Positions 1 through 9,465 of a DNA stretch of 64,000 nucleotides are shown one piece after another. Both the position numbers and the translations under genes were made by a program. The DNA comes from Streptomyces sp. D2-8 (GTDB taxonomy: Bacteria; Actinomycetota; Actinomycetes; Streptomycetales; Streptomycetaceae). Below the pieces are notes generated by a model that saw nothing but the letters and a program-made list of their open reading frames with translations, ran no database searches and was not told the origin of the DNA. Within the stretch, counting starts at the first letter, position 1, and the number at the start of each line of letters is the position of its first letter. The stretch lies in contig NZ_JAAHBP010000007.1 in the NCBI RefSeq assembly GCF_023184515.1, positions 62,001 through 126,000 of the forward strand. Reading direction: 5' to 3'.

Positions 1-1
1 C

Positions 2-877
2 CGGGCGCGGGTGCCGCTCCTCGAAGGCGCGGTGGACCTTCATGGCCTCCGCGGTGGTGTCGAGGTGGTGGAAGCCGTGGGCGCGCATGTTCTCGTCGGC
101 CTCCGCCGTCCAGTCCACGGCCGCCTGGAGCACGAACTTCGGCACGAACGTCACCATCGCCATGCCGCCGTTGGCCGGAAGCCGTTCCAGGACGTCGTCG
201 GGGACGTTGCGCGGGTGGTCGCACACGGCCCGTGCGGAGGAGTGGGAGAACATGACCGGGGCCGAGCTCGCGTCGAGCGCGTCCCGCATGGTCGTCGCCG
301 CCACGTGGGAGAGGTCGACGAGCATGCCGAGCCGGTTCATCTCCCGGACGACCTCACGGCCGAACGCGGTCAGGCCACCGGCCTTCGGCTCGTCGGTCGC
401 GGAGTCCGCCCAGTCCACGTTGTCGTTGTGGGTGAGGGTCATGTACCGCACGCCGAGGCCGTACAGGCCGCGCAGGGTGCCCAGGGAGTTGGCGATGGAG
501 TGACCGCCCTCCGCGCCCATGAGCGAGGCGATACGGCCCTCCCCGCGCGCGGCCTCCATGTCGGCGGCGGTGAGCGCGGGACGCAGGTCCTCGGGGTGAC
601 GGGCCAGCAACTGCCGTACGCAGTCGATCTGTTCGAGGGTGTCGGCGACCGGCTCCGGCGAGTCCGTGCGGACGTACACCGACCAGTACTGCGCGCCGAC
701 ACCGCCCGCGCGCAGCCGGGGGATGTCGGTGTGCAGGTGCGCGCTCTGGTCGGCGGCGATGTCCCGGGCGTCGAGGTCGTAGTGGACCTGTGCGCGCAGC
801 GCCCAGGGCAGGTCGTTGTGGCCGTCGACGACCGGGAACTCGCGCAGGAGTTCCCGGGCTGCCTCCAGGGAGGTCAT
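2..877 (-). CDS. Membrane dipeptidase (peptidase M19), 3' end cut by window edge
   Basis: Zinc dipeptidase of the renal dipeptidase family, which hydrolyses dipeptides including L,D and some D-containing ones; Streptomyces members are cytoplasmic or membrane-associated. 292 codons lie in the window and the C-terminus is missing off the left edge. The N-terminus carries the family zinc motif [10 protein letters not shown] (HxD at residues 20 and 22), later [19 protein letters not shown] and VDLSHV, all typical of M19. The start is the ATG just after the purE stop (gap 5 nt), so it is probably the third gene of a purK-purE-dipeptidase transcript. No signal peptide is visible. Confidence 0.9.
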   Translation of the reverse strand, partial: MTSLEAARELLREFPVVDGHNDLPWALRAQVHYDLDARDIAADQSAHLHTDIPRLRAGGVGAQYWSVYVRTDSPEPVADTLEQIDCVRQLLARHPEDLRPALTAADMEAARGEGRIASLMGAEGGHSIANSLGTLRGLYGLGVRYMTLTHNDNVDWADSATDEPKAGGLTAFGREVVREMNRLGMLVDLSHVAATTMRDALDASSAPVMFSHSSARAVCDHPRNVPDDVLERLPANGGMAMVTFVPKFVLQAAVDWTAEADENMRAHGFHHLDTTAEAMKVHRAFEERHPRP

Positions 878-882
878 CGTCG

Positions 883-1410
883 TCACTTCCCCGCGCCGAA
901 GCCGAATCCGCCCGAGCCCTCGACCTTGGAGCGCAGCCGCTTGCCCTTCTCGGTGGCCTGGTCGTTCAGCTCCTGCTGGAAGTCGCGCATCCGGCCGCGC
1001 AGTTCCTCGTCGTGCGCGGCGAGGATGCGGGCGGCCAGCAGACCGGCGTTGCGGGCACCGGCCACGGAGACCGTGGCGACGGGGACACCGGCCGGCATCT
1101 GCACGATCGACAGGAGGCTGTCCATGCCGTCGAGGTACTTCAGCGGCACGGGCACGCCGATGACGGGCAGCGGGGTCACGGAGGCGAGCATGCCGGGCAG
1201 GTGGGCGGCGCCGCCCGCCCCGGCGATGATCACCTTGAGCCCGCGGCCGTCGGCCTGCTCGCCGTAGGCGACCATCTCGCGCGGCATGCGGTGCGCGGAG
1301 ACGACGTCGACCTCGTAGGCGATCTCGAACTCGTCGAGGGCCTTGGCGGCGGCCTCCATGACGGGCCAGTCGCTGTCCGACCCCATGACGATGCCAACAA
1401 CAGGGCTCAT
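883..1410 (-). CDS. purE: N5-carboxyaminoimidazole ribonucleotide mutase PurE
   Basis: Class I PurE of de novo purine synthesis; it moves the carboxylate of N5-CAIR (made by PurK) to C4, giving CAIR. 175 residues, the usual length plus a short Gly/Phe tail. Seen: SDSDWPVM (about 11-18), SAHRMP (38-43) containing the catalytic His, and [12 protein letters not shown] (63-74). Its ATG overlaps the purK stop by 4 nt (ATGA), indicating translational coupling. Confidence 0.97.
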   Translation of the reverse strand: MSPVVGIVMGSDSDWPVMEAAAKALDEFEIAYEVDVVSAHRMPREMVAYGEQADGRGLKVIIAGAGGAAHLPGMLASVTPLPVIGVPVPLKYLDGMDSLLSIVQMPAGVPVATVSVAGARNAGLLAARILAAHDEELRGRMRDFQQELNDQATEKGKRLRSKVEGSGGFGFGAGK

Positions 1411-2549
1411 TCGGTGATGGTGCCTCTCAGGTAGCCGGCTGCGTGACGGGCGCGCTCCAGCGCGTCGTCCAGGTCGTCGCCGTAGGTGTTGACGTGACCG
1501 ACCTTGCGGCCGGGCTTCACGTCCTTGCCGTACATGTGGATCTTGAGCTGGGGGTCGCGGGCCATGCAGTGCAGGTACGCGGAGTACATGTCCGGGTAGT
1601 CGCCGCCGAGGACGTTGACCATGACGGTCCACGGGGCGCGCGGGCGCGGGTCGCCGAGGGGCAGGTCCAGGACCGCCCGGACGTGGTTGGCGAACTGGCT
1701 GGTGACGGCGCCGTCCATCGACCAGTGGCCGGAGTTGTGCGGGCGCATCGCGAGCTCGTTGACGAGGATGCGGCCGTCGCGGGTCTGGAACAGCTCGACG
1801 GCGAGGTGGCCGACGACGCCGAGTTCCTTGGCGATGTTCAGCGCCATCTCGGAGGCCTCCAGGGCGAGGGCCTCGTCGAGGTCGGGCGCCGGGGCGATGA
1901 CCGTGTCGCAGACGCCGTTCACCTGGCGGGACTCGACGACCGGGTAGGCCACGGCCTGCCCGTGCGGGGAGCGCACGACGTTGGCGGCGAGCTCGCGGAC
2001 GAAGTCGACCTTCTCCTCGGCGAGCACGGGTACGCCGGCCTTGAAGGGATCGGCGGCCTCCTCGGCGGAGTCGACGACCCACACGCCCTTGCCGTCGTAA
2101 CCGCCGCGGACGGTCTTGAGGACGACGGGGAATCCTCCCCCACTCTCGGCCGCGAAGGCGGCCACGTCCTGCGGATCGGAAACGATCCTGTGCCGGGGGC
2201 AGGGGACGCCGATCGCGTCGAGCCTCGCGCGCATCACCCCCTTGTCCTGGGCGTGCACGAGCGCGTCGGGGCCGGGGCGCACGGGGATGCCGTCCGCCTC
2301 CAGAGCCCTGAGGTGCTCGGTGGGTACGTGTTCGTGATCGAAGGTGATCACATCGCACCCACGGGCGAACTCGCGCAGCGTGTCGAGATCGCGATAGTCG
2401 CCGACGACGACATCGCTCACGACCTGCGCAGCGGAGTCCTGCGGGGTGTCACTGAGGAGCTTGAACCTGATGCCCAGCGGGATGCCCGCCTCGTGTGTCA
2501 TACGAGCGAGCTGGCCACCGCCGACCATGCCGACTACCGGAAACGTCAC
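1407..2549 (-). CDS. purK: 5-(carboxyamino)imidazole ribonucleotide synthase PurK
   Basis: ATP-grasp enzyme that carboxylates AIR with bicarbonate and ATP to N5-CAIR, the PurE substrate. 380 residues from the GTG chosen because GGGGGA lies directly upstream and the conserved N-terminal [11 protein letters not shown] follows after a few residues; an upstream ATG at 2636 would add 29 low-complexity residues. Seen: the ATP-grasp region [16 protein letters not shown] and [12 protein letters not shown] near the C-terminal third. First gene of the purK-purE-dipeptidase group, divergent from the GtrA gene. Confidence 0.96.
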   Translation of the reverse strand: MTFPVVGMVGGGQLARMTHEAGIPLGIRFKLLSDTPQDSAAQVVSDVVVGDYRDLDTLREFARGCDVITFDHEHVPTEHLRALEADGIPVRPGPDALVHAQDKGVMRARLDAIGVPCPRHRIVSDPQDVAAFAAESGGGFPVVLKTVRGGYDGKGVWVVDSAEEAADPFKAGVPVLAEEKVDFVRELAANVVRSPHGQAVAYPVVESRQVNGVCDTVIAPAPDLDEALALEASEMALNIAKELGVVGHLAVELFQTRDGRILVNELAMRPHNSGHWSMDGAVTSQFANHVRAVLDLPLGDPRPRAPWTVMVNVLGGDYPDMYSAYLHCMARDPQLKIHMYGKDVKPGRKVGHVNTYGDDLDDALERARHAAGYLRGTITE

Positions 2550-2712
2550 TCCCCCAGGGTATCGGCCGCGCCAGAGTGGCCGGTTTCCCGTCCCTCCCCG
2601 GCCCTGCCCGGACCATCTCCGGCCGTCCACCGGCATCCGCAGGAAGATCGCGCGGGAGGGTGGTTAGCATGGCTGGGTTGACGCCGACGAACGGACGGGG
2701 GCCTGCACGACC

Positions 2713-3219
2713 ATGGGACATGGTGCCTCTCGGCTCCGACGGGTCGTCCGCGAAGTCGCCAAATTCGGCGCGGTGGGCGGGGCCGGAGTGCTGGTCAACC
2801 TCGCCGTCTTCAACCTGGTGCGGCACACCACCGACCTCCAGGTGGTGCGCGCGAGTGTCATCGCGACCGTCGTCGCGATCGTCTTCAACTACGTCGGCTT
2901 CCGCTACTTCACGTACCGCGACCGCGACAAGAGCCGCCGTACCCGTGAAATGACCCTGTTCCTGCTGTTCAGCGCCATCGGCCTGGTCATCGAGAACGGC
3001 GTCCTGTACGCGGCCACGTACGGCTTCGGCTGGAACACCCCGCTCCAGAACAACGTCTTCAAGTTCCTGGGCATCGGCATCGCGACCCTGTTCCGCTTCT
3101 GGTCCTACCGCTCCTGGGTCTTCCGCGCCCTCCCCACGCGGGAACCGGCGGCTCCCCCGTCCCCGGTCCTGCAGACCGGGCCGACCGGACCCGAGAAGGC
3201 GAAGCAGCAGGTGCCGTAG
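2713..3219 (+). CDS. GtrA-family membrane protein
   Basis: 168-residue GtrA-like protein with four predicted membrane helices (roughly residues 15-37, 45-62, 76-98, 108-125). The family usually moves lipid-linked sugars such as bactoprenol-glucose or takes part in cell-wall polysaccharide modification; the substrate here is unknown. Conserved features: FGAVGGAGVLVNLAVFN, FNYVGFRYFTY and FRFWSYRSWVF. The C-terminal 30 residues are proline-rich and probably disordered. Divergent from purK, convergent with the histidine kinase gene. Confidence 0.88.
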   Translation: MGHGASRLRRVVREVAKFGAVGGAGVLVNLAVFNLVRHTTDLQVVRASVIATVVAIVFNYVGFRYFTYRDRDKSRRTREMTLFLLFSAIGLVIENGVLYAATYGFGWNTPLQNNVFKFLGIGIATLFRFWSYRSWVFRALPTREPAAPPSPVLQTGPTGPEKAKQQVP

Positions 3220-3241
3220 CCCTCGCACGCCCGGCGCGGCC

Positions 3242-4519
3242 CTAGCGGACTGTCGACTCCTCGTCGCCGTCCACGCCCTTGTGCAGGGGGGTACGGGACA
3301 GGAACAGGCCGAAGACCGGGGGTTTGGTCTGGAGCATTTCCAGGCGGCCGCCGTCGGCCTCCGCCAGGTCGCGGGCCACCGCCAGGCCGATGCCCGTGGA
3401 GTTGCGGCCGCTGATCGCCCGTTCGAAGATGCGGGCGCCGAGATCGGCGGGGATGCCCGGGCCCTCGTCCGTGACCTCGATGACCGCCTGGTTGCCGGTG
3501 ACGCGGGTGCGCAGGGCCACCGTGCCACCGCCGTGCATGAGGGAGTTCTCGATCAGCGCGGCCAGGACCTGCGCGACCGCGCCGGGTGTGCCCACCGCCC
3601 GCAGATGCCGTTTGCCGGAGCTGACGATCGCCCGCCCCGCGCTGCGGTACGCCGGCCGCCACTCGGCGAGCTGCTGCTGGATGACCTCGTCGAGGTCGAA
3701 GGAGACGGCGGAGCCGGTGCGCGGATCGCGGGAGTTCGTCAGCAGCCGCTCCACGACGTCCGTGAGCCGCTCGACCTGCGTCAGGGCGATCGTCGCCTCC
3801 TCCTTCACCGTGTCCGGGTCGTCCGTGAGGGTGATCTCCTCCAGCCGCATCGACAGCGCCGTGAGCGGCGTGCGCAGCTGGTGGGAGGCGTCCGCGGCCA
3901 GCCGGCGTTCGGCGGTCAGCATGCGGGCGATGCGCTCGGCGGAGCCGTCCAGCACATCCGCCACCCGGTCCAGCTCGGGCACCCCGTACCGCTTGTGCCG
4001 GGGCCGCGGGTCGCCCGAGCCGAGCCGCTCGGCCGTCTCCGCGAGGTCGGTCAGCGGCGACGCCAACCGGTTCGCCTGGCGGACCGCCAGCAGCACCGCG
4101 GCCACCACCGCCAGCAGCGCGACCAGCGCGATGATCAGCAGCGTCCGGCCGACCTCACGGGTCACCGAGGAGCGCGGTTCCTGGACGGTGACCGTCTCGC
4201 CCTCCTCACCGGGCGCGGTCGCGCTGATGACGTCCCCGGCGGGTTTCGTGCCGACCTCGATGGGCGACTCCCCGGGGATCCGGATCACCGCGTAGTAGCG
4301 GTCCTGCGTGACCTGTTCGCGCAGGACCTCCGCGTCGACCTGCTGGGCGACGAAGAGCCGGCTGTCGACGATGCTGGCCAGCCGGACCGCCTCGGACTCC
4401 ACCCGCTCCTGGGCGCTGTTGCTGATCGTCCGGGTCTCGACGATGACGAGGGAGACGCCGAAGACGGCGATCACGACGAGCACCACGGCGAGCGTGGACT
4501 GGATCAGTCGGCGACGCAT
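3242..4519 (-). CDS. Sensor histidine kinase (two-component system)
   Basis: 425-residue membrane histidine kinase. Helix 1 at about 8-28, an extracytoplasmic sensor loop of about 95 residues, helix 2 at about 126-147, a HAMP-like linker, then HisKA with ASHQLRTPLTAL (phospho-His about 213) and HATPase_c with ALIENSLMHGGG (N box), DEGPGIP (G1) and GIGLAVARDLAEADGG (G2). It lies 28 nt downstream of its cognate OmpR-type regulator on the same strand, so the two are co-transcribed. The signal sensed cannot be read from sequence. Confidence 0.95.
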   Translation of the reverse strand: MRRRLIQSTLAVVLVVIAVFGVSLVIVETRTISNSAQERVESEAVRLASIVDSRLFVAQQVDAEVLREQVTQDRYYAVIRIPGESPIEVGTKPAGDVISATAPGEEGETVTVQEPRSSVTREVGRTLLIIALVALLAVVAAVLLAVRQANRLASPLTDLAETAERLGSGDPRPRHKRYGVPELDRVADVLDGSAERIARMLTAERRLAADASHQLRTPLTALSMRLEEITLTDDPDTVKEEATIALTQVERLTDVVERLLTNSRDPRTGSAVSFDLDEVIQQQLAEWRPAYRSAGRAIVSSGKRHLRAVGTPGAVAQVLAALIENSLMHGGGTVALRTRVTGNQAVIEVTDEGPGIPADLGARIFERAISGRNSTGIGLAVARDLAEADGGRLEMLQTKPPVFGLFLSRTPLHKGVDGDEESTVR

Positions 4520-4547
4520 GTCCTGTTACCCGAGCCCGCCTCGCGGC

Positions 4548-5225
4548 TCAGCTCTTCTCGAAACGGAAACCCACACCGCGCACGGTGGCGATGTAGCGGG
4601 GATTGGCCGCGTCGTCGCCGAGCTTCTTGCGCAGCCAGGAGATGTGCATGTCGAGGGTCTTGGTCGACGACCACCAGGTCGTGTCCCAGACCTCCCGCAT
4701 CAGCTGGTCGCGGGTGACGACCCGGCCCGCGTCGCGCACCAGCACCCGCAGCAGGTCGAACTCCTTGGCGGTGAGCTGGAGCTCCTCCTCGCCCATCCAG
4801 GCGCGGTGCGACTCGACGTCGATGCGCACGCCGTGCGTGGCGGGCGGCTGCTGCGGCTCGGCGGCGCCGCGCCGGAGCAGGGCCCGTACGCGCGCGAGCA
4901 GCTCGGCGAGCCGGAACGGCTTGGTGACGTAGTCGTCGGCGCCCGCGTCGAGCCCGACGACGGTGTCCACCTCATCTGCGCGCGCGGTCAGGATGAGGAT
5001 CGGGATGGCGTGGCCTTCGCCACGCAGGCGGCGGGCCACCTCCAGACCGTCCATGCCGGGCAGACCGAGGTCGAGCACGACCAGGTCGACGCCGCCTTGC
5101 AGTCCGGCGTCGAGAGCGGCGGGTCCGTCCTCGCGGACCTCGACCTCGTAGCCCTCCCGGCGCAGAGCGCGGGCCAGCGGCTCCGAGATGGACGCATCGT
5201 CCTCGGCGAGCAGTACACGGGTCAT
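4548..5225 (-). CDS. OmpR/PhoB-family response regulator
   Basis: 225 residues: receiver domain (acidic pair at 9-10 in AEDDAS, phospho-acceptor Asp52 in VVLDLGLPGMDG, Thr in ILTARA, Lys in DDYVTKPF) and a C-terminal winged helix (about 128-222; ARVRALLRRG linker, KEFDLLRVLV, RDQLMREVW, VRGVGFRFE). It partners the downstream kinase. The 519-nt upstream region holds its promoter and probably that of the divergent peptide transporter. Confidence 0.96.
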   Translation of the reverse strand: MTRVLLAEDDASISEPLARALRREGYEVEVREDGPAALDAGLQGGVDLVVLDLGLPGMDGLEVARRLRGEGHAIPILILTARADEVDTVVGLDAGADDYVTKPFRLAELLARVRALLRRGAAEPQQPPATHGVRIDVESHRAWMGEEELQLTAKEFDLLRVLVRDAGRVVTRDQLMREVWDTTWWSSTKTLDMHISWLRKKLGDDAANPRYIATVRGVGFRFEKS

Positions 5226-5744
5226 GAGGTGATGGTAGACCTGCGACGCCCTGAGCTGGGGTGTGACCGGAATCCTTGATTCTTACCGTTGGCATACCCG
5301 GCTCTTACGTACCGGGGGTAGGTGCTCGGACCTCTGCCTCTGGGGTGCGATCGTGGTAAGGACCTTGGAAACGGCGTGTGCGGTTCCCCCGACACCTGTG
5401 ATCCGTGTCTCAAGTCCTTCCATATGCGGCGGTGTCCTGCCGTATGGTGAATCAACGCCTGTAGCACCATGGCGACCTTCGGAGGCCGTTTGCCCTGAGG
5501 GTCTCTTTTGTGTGCGGGCCGGTTCCCGCCGGCCCCCAACGTGAAACGACCTGTGGCCGGGCCTCGTAGTGCGGCGACGCGCGTAGAGGCGTGGATCCCG
5601 GTGGCGACCGCCCACCGCTCCGTGCCCCGGAGCGGACCCCCCGTAGGCGTCGGACGGACGGCCGTACCCACCGGTGCCGGCAGCCCCCCCCACCGGGCGC
5701 ACCACCGCTGCCGCGGGGCGCGTCCCGAGCAGCAAGGAACGACC
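5226..5744. other. Divergent intergenic region, response regulator / peptide transporter
   Basis: 519 nt without a gene I can support. It separates two divergent genes and holds AT-richer patches (about 5270-5300 and 5420-5500) compatible with promoters for both. I did not find a convincing -35/-10 pair or a known riboswitch. A short ORF on the plus strand (5263-5544) has no recognisable protein character. Confidence 0.5.
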
Positions 5745-7250
5745 ATGGCGTCCAGCCTGACGAAGGACTCGGCCCGACCGGGCACCCCCGGTTCCGAGAA
5801 GACCTTCTTCGGCCACCCCCGCGGACTGGCCACTCTGTTCATGACCGAGATGTGGGAGCGTTTCTCCTACTACGGCATGAGGGCCCTGCTCCCGCTGTAC
5901 CTGGTGGCCCCGGGTGGCCTGAACCTGAGCGCGGGCACGGCGACGGCGATCTACTCCGTCTACCTGTCGCTCGTGTACCTGCTCACCCTGCCCGGCGGCT
6001 GGTTCGCCGACCGTATGCTCGGCCCCCGCAAGACGGTCGCCGTCGCCGGTGTCGTCATCATGATCGGCCACCTGTGCCTGGCCCTGCCCGCCGCCGCCAG
6101 CTTCTACGTCGGCCTGGGCCTCGTCGCCATCGGCTCCGGTCTGCTGAAGGCCAACATCTCCACGATGGTCGGCCACCTCTACGACGGCCCGGCGGACCCG
6201 CGCCGCGACGGTGGCTTCACGGTCTTCTACATCGGCATCAACCTCGGCGCCTTCGTCGCCCCGCTGGTCATCGGCACCGTCGGTGAGAGCGTCAACTGGC
6301 ACCTGGGCTTCGCGCTGGCCGCTCTCGGCATGGCGCTGGGTCTCGTCCAGTTCCTGCTCGGCAGCCGCCACCTGGACGCCAAGAGCAGCGAGGTCCCGAC
6401 TCCGCTGTCGCCCGCCGAGAAGGCCGCCACCCTGCGCAAGGGCCTGATCTGGCTGGCCATCGCCGTGGTCTTCTACGCCCTGGTCGGCGGCACCGGCCAC
6501 TTCACCCTGAACTGGGCGCTGATCCCGCTCACGCTGCTCGGCCTGGTCGTTCCGATCCTGGTCATCTCCCGCATACTGCGCGACAAGGACCTGGACTCCG
6601 GCGAGCGCTCGAAGGTGTCCGCGTACATCTGGTTCTTCGTCGCCGCCGCCGTCTTCTGGATGATCTACGACCAGGGTGGTTCGACCCTGTCGCTCTTCGC
6701 CAGCGAGAAGGCCGACAACACCGTCTTCGGCTGGGAGTTCCCGGTCTCCTGGTACCAGTCGGTCAACCCGGTCCTGATCATGGCGCTGGCGCCGGTCTTC
6801 GCCTGGCTGTGGCTGTGGCTGAACCGGCGCGGCAAGGAGCCGAGCACCATCGTGAAGTTCGCCTCCGGTCTGGTGCTGGTGGGTGCGTCCTTCTTCCTCT
6901 TCCTCGCCCCGCTGTCGATCGCCGAGGGCGGTCACAAGGCCGCGGCGATGTGGCTGGTCGCGATCTACTTCGTGCAGACCGTCGGTGAGCTGACGCTGTC
7001 GCCGGTGGGTCTGTCCGTGACGACGAAGATGGCGCCCGCGAAGTACGCCTCGCAGATGATGGGCGTCTGGTTCCTCGCGGTCACCGCGGGCGACTCCGTC
7101 ACCGCGCTGCTGTCCAACCCGGCCGTCGGCGGGGTCAACCTCGACCGCGCGGGCTTCGTGGCGCTGGAGGCGGGGCTCGCCGTCGTCGCCGGCTTCGCGG
7201 TGTACATGTACCGCAAGAAGGTCAAGGCCATGATGGGCGACGTCCGCTGA
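5745..7250 (+). CDS. POT/PTR-family proton-dependent oligopeptide transporter
   Basis: 501-residue major facilitator importing di- and tripeptides with protons. The N-terminal FGHPRGLATLFMTEMWERFSYYGMRALLPLYL block contains the ExxER proton-coupling motif of the POT family, and LPGGWFADRMLGPRKTV is the loop 2-3 PTR2 signature. There are about 14 hydrophobic segments. The start is the ATG preceded by AAGGAACG at 5734-5741; an in-frame upstream reading frame lacks a ribosome site and is low complexity. It ends in a strong bidirectional terminator shared with the convergent gene. Confidence 0.94.
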   Translation: MASSLTKDSARPGTPGSEKTFFGHPRGLATLFMTEMWERFSYYGMRALLPLYLVAPGGLNLSAGTATAIYSVYLSLVYLLTLPGGWFADRMLGPRKTVAVAGVVIMIGHLCLALPAAASFYVGLGLVAIGSGLLKANISTMVGHLYDGPADPRRDGGFTVFYIGINLGAFVAPLVIGTVGESVNWHLGFALAALGMALGLVQFLLGSRHLDAKSSEVPTPLSPAEKAATLRKGLIWLAIAVVFYALVGGTGHFTLNWALIPLTLLGLVVPILVISRILRDKDLDSGERSKVSAYIWFFVAAAVFWMIYDQGGSTLSLFASEKADNTVFGWEFPVSWYQSVNPVLIMALAPVFAWLWLWLNRRGKEPSTIVKFASGLVLVGASFFLFLAPLSIAEGGHKAAAMWLVAIYFVQTVGELTLSPVGLSVTTKMAPAKYASQMMGVWFLAVTAGDSVTALLSNPAVGGVNLDRAGFVALEAGLAVVAGFAVYMYRKKVKAMMGDVR

Positions 7251-7273
7251 TCACCGGCGCCTGACCCTGCGAG

Positions 7274-7308
7274 AAGGGCCGTCGCACCTCCGGGGTGCGG
7301 CGGCCCTT
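7274..7308. terminator. Bidirectional terminator between convergent genes
   Basis: Stem of 15 bp, AAGGGCCGTCGCACC (7274-7288) against 7294-7308, with one G-U pair and a 5-nt loop. It sits between the peptide transporter stop and the stop of the minus-strand gene ending at 7311. Confidence 0.85.
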
Positions 7309-7310
7309 CC

Positions 7311-8339
7311 TCATGTCCTGGTCGACCTCGGAGGGTCGGCGTCCGGGGCGAACCAGGGCGGGGCCGCGGCCCGGCGGGGGGCGGGCAGCCGCAGGCGGCG
7401 GGCCGGACGGGCCGCGTGGCCCGGGCGGCGCGGCCGTACGTGGTCGATCACGGCCAGTCCCGCGCGGAAGAGCGCCGCCGGTACGACCAGGAGGACGAGG
7501 ACCCAGAACAGGGTCACGCCCCAGGGCCGGCCCACGCCCCAGGGGTGCTCGGCGAGCACCTTGCCGCCGTACTTCAGCGACACGGTGTAGTCGCCGTGCG
7601 CCCCGGCCCCGAGCTCCACGGGCAGCTCGATGCGGGCCTTGCCGCCGGGCCGGATCGTGCCCCGCCAGCGCTGGTCCTGCCACTCGGGGGCGAACACGCC
7701 GTGCGAGGTGCCGACCTGGAAGACCGGGTTCTTCACGGGGGAGGTGCCGACGTTGCCGACGGTGATCACGAGGGTCCGGGAGGGCGGGGAGCCGAACCAG
7801 GTGAGCAGACCGCCGGAACCCCGCAGCCGGGTGTCCGCGAGCAGGGACAGCCGTCCGCCGGCCGCTTCCGCGGGCAGCGGCTCGACGGCGTGCCCGGCGA
7901 CCCGGAGGGCCGCGTCGGCCTCGGCCCCGGCTCCCGTCACGGTCGCCGCGTGCACCACGCACGGGCACGGCACCGGCGGCTCCGCGACGGGCAGTTCGCG
8001 GCGGAAGCGCCCGTCGGCGTCGGTGGTGACGGCCCGGCCGTCGGCGTTGGCACAGGAGTTGGTGCCGCCGGTCACGCCCCGCTTCGGCTCGGCCTGCCCG
8101 CACACGAGCAGCGTCAGCAGTGCCCGGGGTCGCCAGCCGCTGCCGCTGACGGTGATCGAACCGCCCGCCCCCGCCTGGGACTTGGACAACTCGACGACGG
8201 GCCGGTCCGCCGCCCCGACGGGCCCGGCCCCGGCCAGGACCAGCAGCAGCGCCAGCAGAACCGGCAGCGACACATACGGAAGACGGACGGCGGGCGGCAT
8301 CGGCGGCTCCAGCGGTCGTACGGTGCGGGCGTACGGCAT
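7311..8339 (-). CDS. Membrane-anchored extracellular Ig-like protein
   Basis: 342 residues, unrecognised by name. A signal peptide or anchor runs about 22-43 (VLLALLLVLAGAGPVGA), followed by a beta-rich region beginning VVELSKSQAGAGGSITVSGSGW, which resembles the neocarzinostatin/IPT-like folds common in actinobacterial surface proteins. Paired Cys residues fall at CGQAEP/CANADG and CPCVV. A membrane helix near 285-305 (VTLFWVLVLLVVPAALF) is followed by an Arg/Pro-rich cytoplasmic tail. An internal ATG at 8300 is an alternative start. It lies 96 nt downstream of the LPXTG protein and is probably co-transcribed with it, so a cell-surface role together is inferred. Confidence 0.75.
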   Translation of the reverse strand: MPYARTVRPLEPPMPPAVRLPYVSLPVLLALLLVLAGAGPVGAADRPVVELSKSQAGAGGSITVSGSGWRPRALLTLLVCGQAEPKRGVTGGTNSCANADGRAVTTDADGRFRRELPVAEPPVPCPCVVHAATVTGAGAEADAALRVAGHAVEPLPAEAAGGRLSLLADTRLRGSGGLLTWFGSPPSRTLVITVGNVGTSPVKNPVFQVGTSHGVFAPEWQDQRWRGTIRPGGKARIELPVELGAGAHGDYTVSLKYGGKVLAEHPWGVGRPWGVTLFWVLVLLVVPAALFRAGLAVIDHVRPRRPGHAARPARRLRLPAPRRAAAPPWFAPDADPPRSTRT

Positions 8340-8435
8340 CGGCGCCCGGGCGGCCGGACCGGGCGGCGTGCCCTCTCGCGCTCGGCCGCGTCGGTGCGGC
8401 CCGGGGCGTCGGCACCTGCCGGGTGGGCCGCCCGG

Positions 8436-9137
8436 TCAACGGCCCGTTCGCGCTCCCTGGTGACGTCGTGTCAGCCACAGGGCACCTGCCGCTCCGGCGA
8501 GCAGGACCGTGCCGCCGAGGGTGCCGAGGGCGACGGCCGAGTCCTCGGGCCCGGTCTGCGGAAGCCCGGCGCCGGTGTCGGGGCCGGAGCCGCCGCCCTG
8601 GGCGGAGCCGGTGGTGCCGCCGCCGCTCGCGTCCGTGACGTCGAGGGTGAGGGACGGGCCCGGGTCGTTCGTCGGGGTGCACGTGGTCGTCGTGCCGAGC
8701 GCCTTGATGGTGAGCACACCGGCCGTGAAGGTGACCTCGCCGCTCTTCTTCGGCGTGTACGTGCCGCTCAGGTCGCTGATCTTGATGGGCGTGTTGGCCG
8801 GGATCGCGGCCTCGTTGGCGGGGCCGGTCACCGACAGGGTGCCGCTGTCGGCGCCGCCCAGGGCGATGGTGGCGCTGGGCGTCATCGCGCCCTTGCCCAG
8901 TTCGACCGGGCTGGAGGAGACGCCCTTCTGCCAGGACATGGTGATCCGGTAGCCGCTGCCGCTCTTGACGCCCTTGATGTCGATGGGCGAGACGGCACTC
9001 TTGTCGCCGATCGGCGTCTTGCACTGGTAGTTGACGTCGACGACCTCGGCCCGGGCGACGGGGGCGGCCATCCACACCGCCGAACCGGCCAGGGCCGTGG
9101 CGGACGCGAGCACGGCGGTTCGTTTCCGGTACGACAC
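8436..9137 (-). CDS. LPXTG-type sortase-anchored surface protein
   Basis: 233 residues. Signal peptide about 1-30 (AVLASATALAGSAVWMAAPVARA), a beta-rich domain (31-165) with two Cys (about 39 and 153) likely to form a disulfide, a Gly/Ser linker (170-190), then LPQTG at 192-196, a hydrophobic helix about 200-222 and a basic tail RRHQGARTGR. This is a complete cell-wall sorting signal. Streptomyces sortase E substrates use LAXTG, so the LPXTG form suggests a different sortase class. The ligand is unknown. A Gly/Ser-rich codon tract occurs near the linker. Two genes further downstream there is no sortase. Confidence 0.85.
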   Translation of the reverse strand: MSYRKRTAVLASATALAGSAVWMAAPVARAEVVDVNYQCKTPIGDKSAVSPIDIKGVKSGSGYRITMSWQKGVSSSPVELGKGAMTPSATIALGGADSGTLSVTGPANEAAIPANTPIKISDLSGTYTPKKSGEVTFTAGVLTIKALGTTTTCTPTNDPGPSLTLDVTDASGGGTTGSAQGGGSGPDTGAGLPQTGPEDSAVALGTLGGTVLLAGAAGALWLTRRHQGARTGR

Positions 9138-9465
9138 GGTGCGGCTCCCCTTCCTGTTCCTGACGGTGTATCAGACAGGGCCGTCAAGGTACGCCCGGGG
9201 CCTTGAGGAAGGAAGACACAGTGCGCGCCGGATCTGTGGCGATCCGGCGTGCGGTGAGTGACGTATGAGGGGATGCGCGGCGGAGATCCCGTGAGGGGGC
9301 GGTCACCCGTTCGGACGCACCCCCGGGCGCCCGCACGAGCCGGGTAACCAGGCGGGTAAGCCCGGATCAGGCCAATACACCCTGATCGGGCGGGTACACC
9401 CTGATCAGGCGGGTACGCCCTCGACCGAGCAGGGGGACCCGGAGTCGGGCAGGTGTTCCGGTGGA
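9138..9465. other. Intergenic region with short tandem repeats
   Basis: 328 nt between the LPXTG gene promoter side and the prsI stop. It holds the promoter of the LPXTG gene near 9140-9180 (not resolved) and a 19-nt tandem repeat at 9376-9413 with degenerate flanking copies. No gene is supported here. Confidence 0.6.
9376..9413. repeat. 19-nt perfect-spacing tandem repeat (two units plus degenerate copies)
   Basis: Units 9376-9394 and 9395-9413 read TACACCCTGATCRGGCGGG and differ at one position. A third, degenerate unit begins at 9414 (TACGCCCTCG), and looser copies precede (GGATCAGGCC at 9364-9373). They lie directly downstream of prsI on its transcript. Confidence 0.8.

Noticed and set aside
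1443..2681. Long plus-strand ORF opposite purK
   Set aside because: Shadow of purK in a GC-rich genome; no family similarity, no ribosome site.
5263..5544. 93-codon ORF before the peptide transporter
   Set aside because: No protein-like features and no ribosome site; lies in a promoter region.
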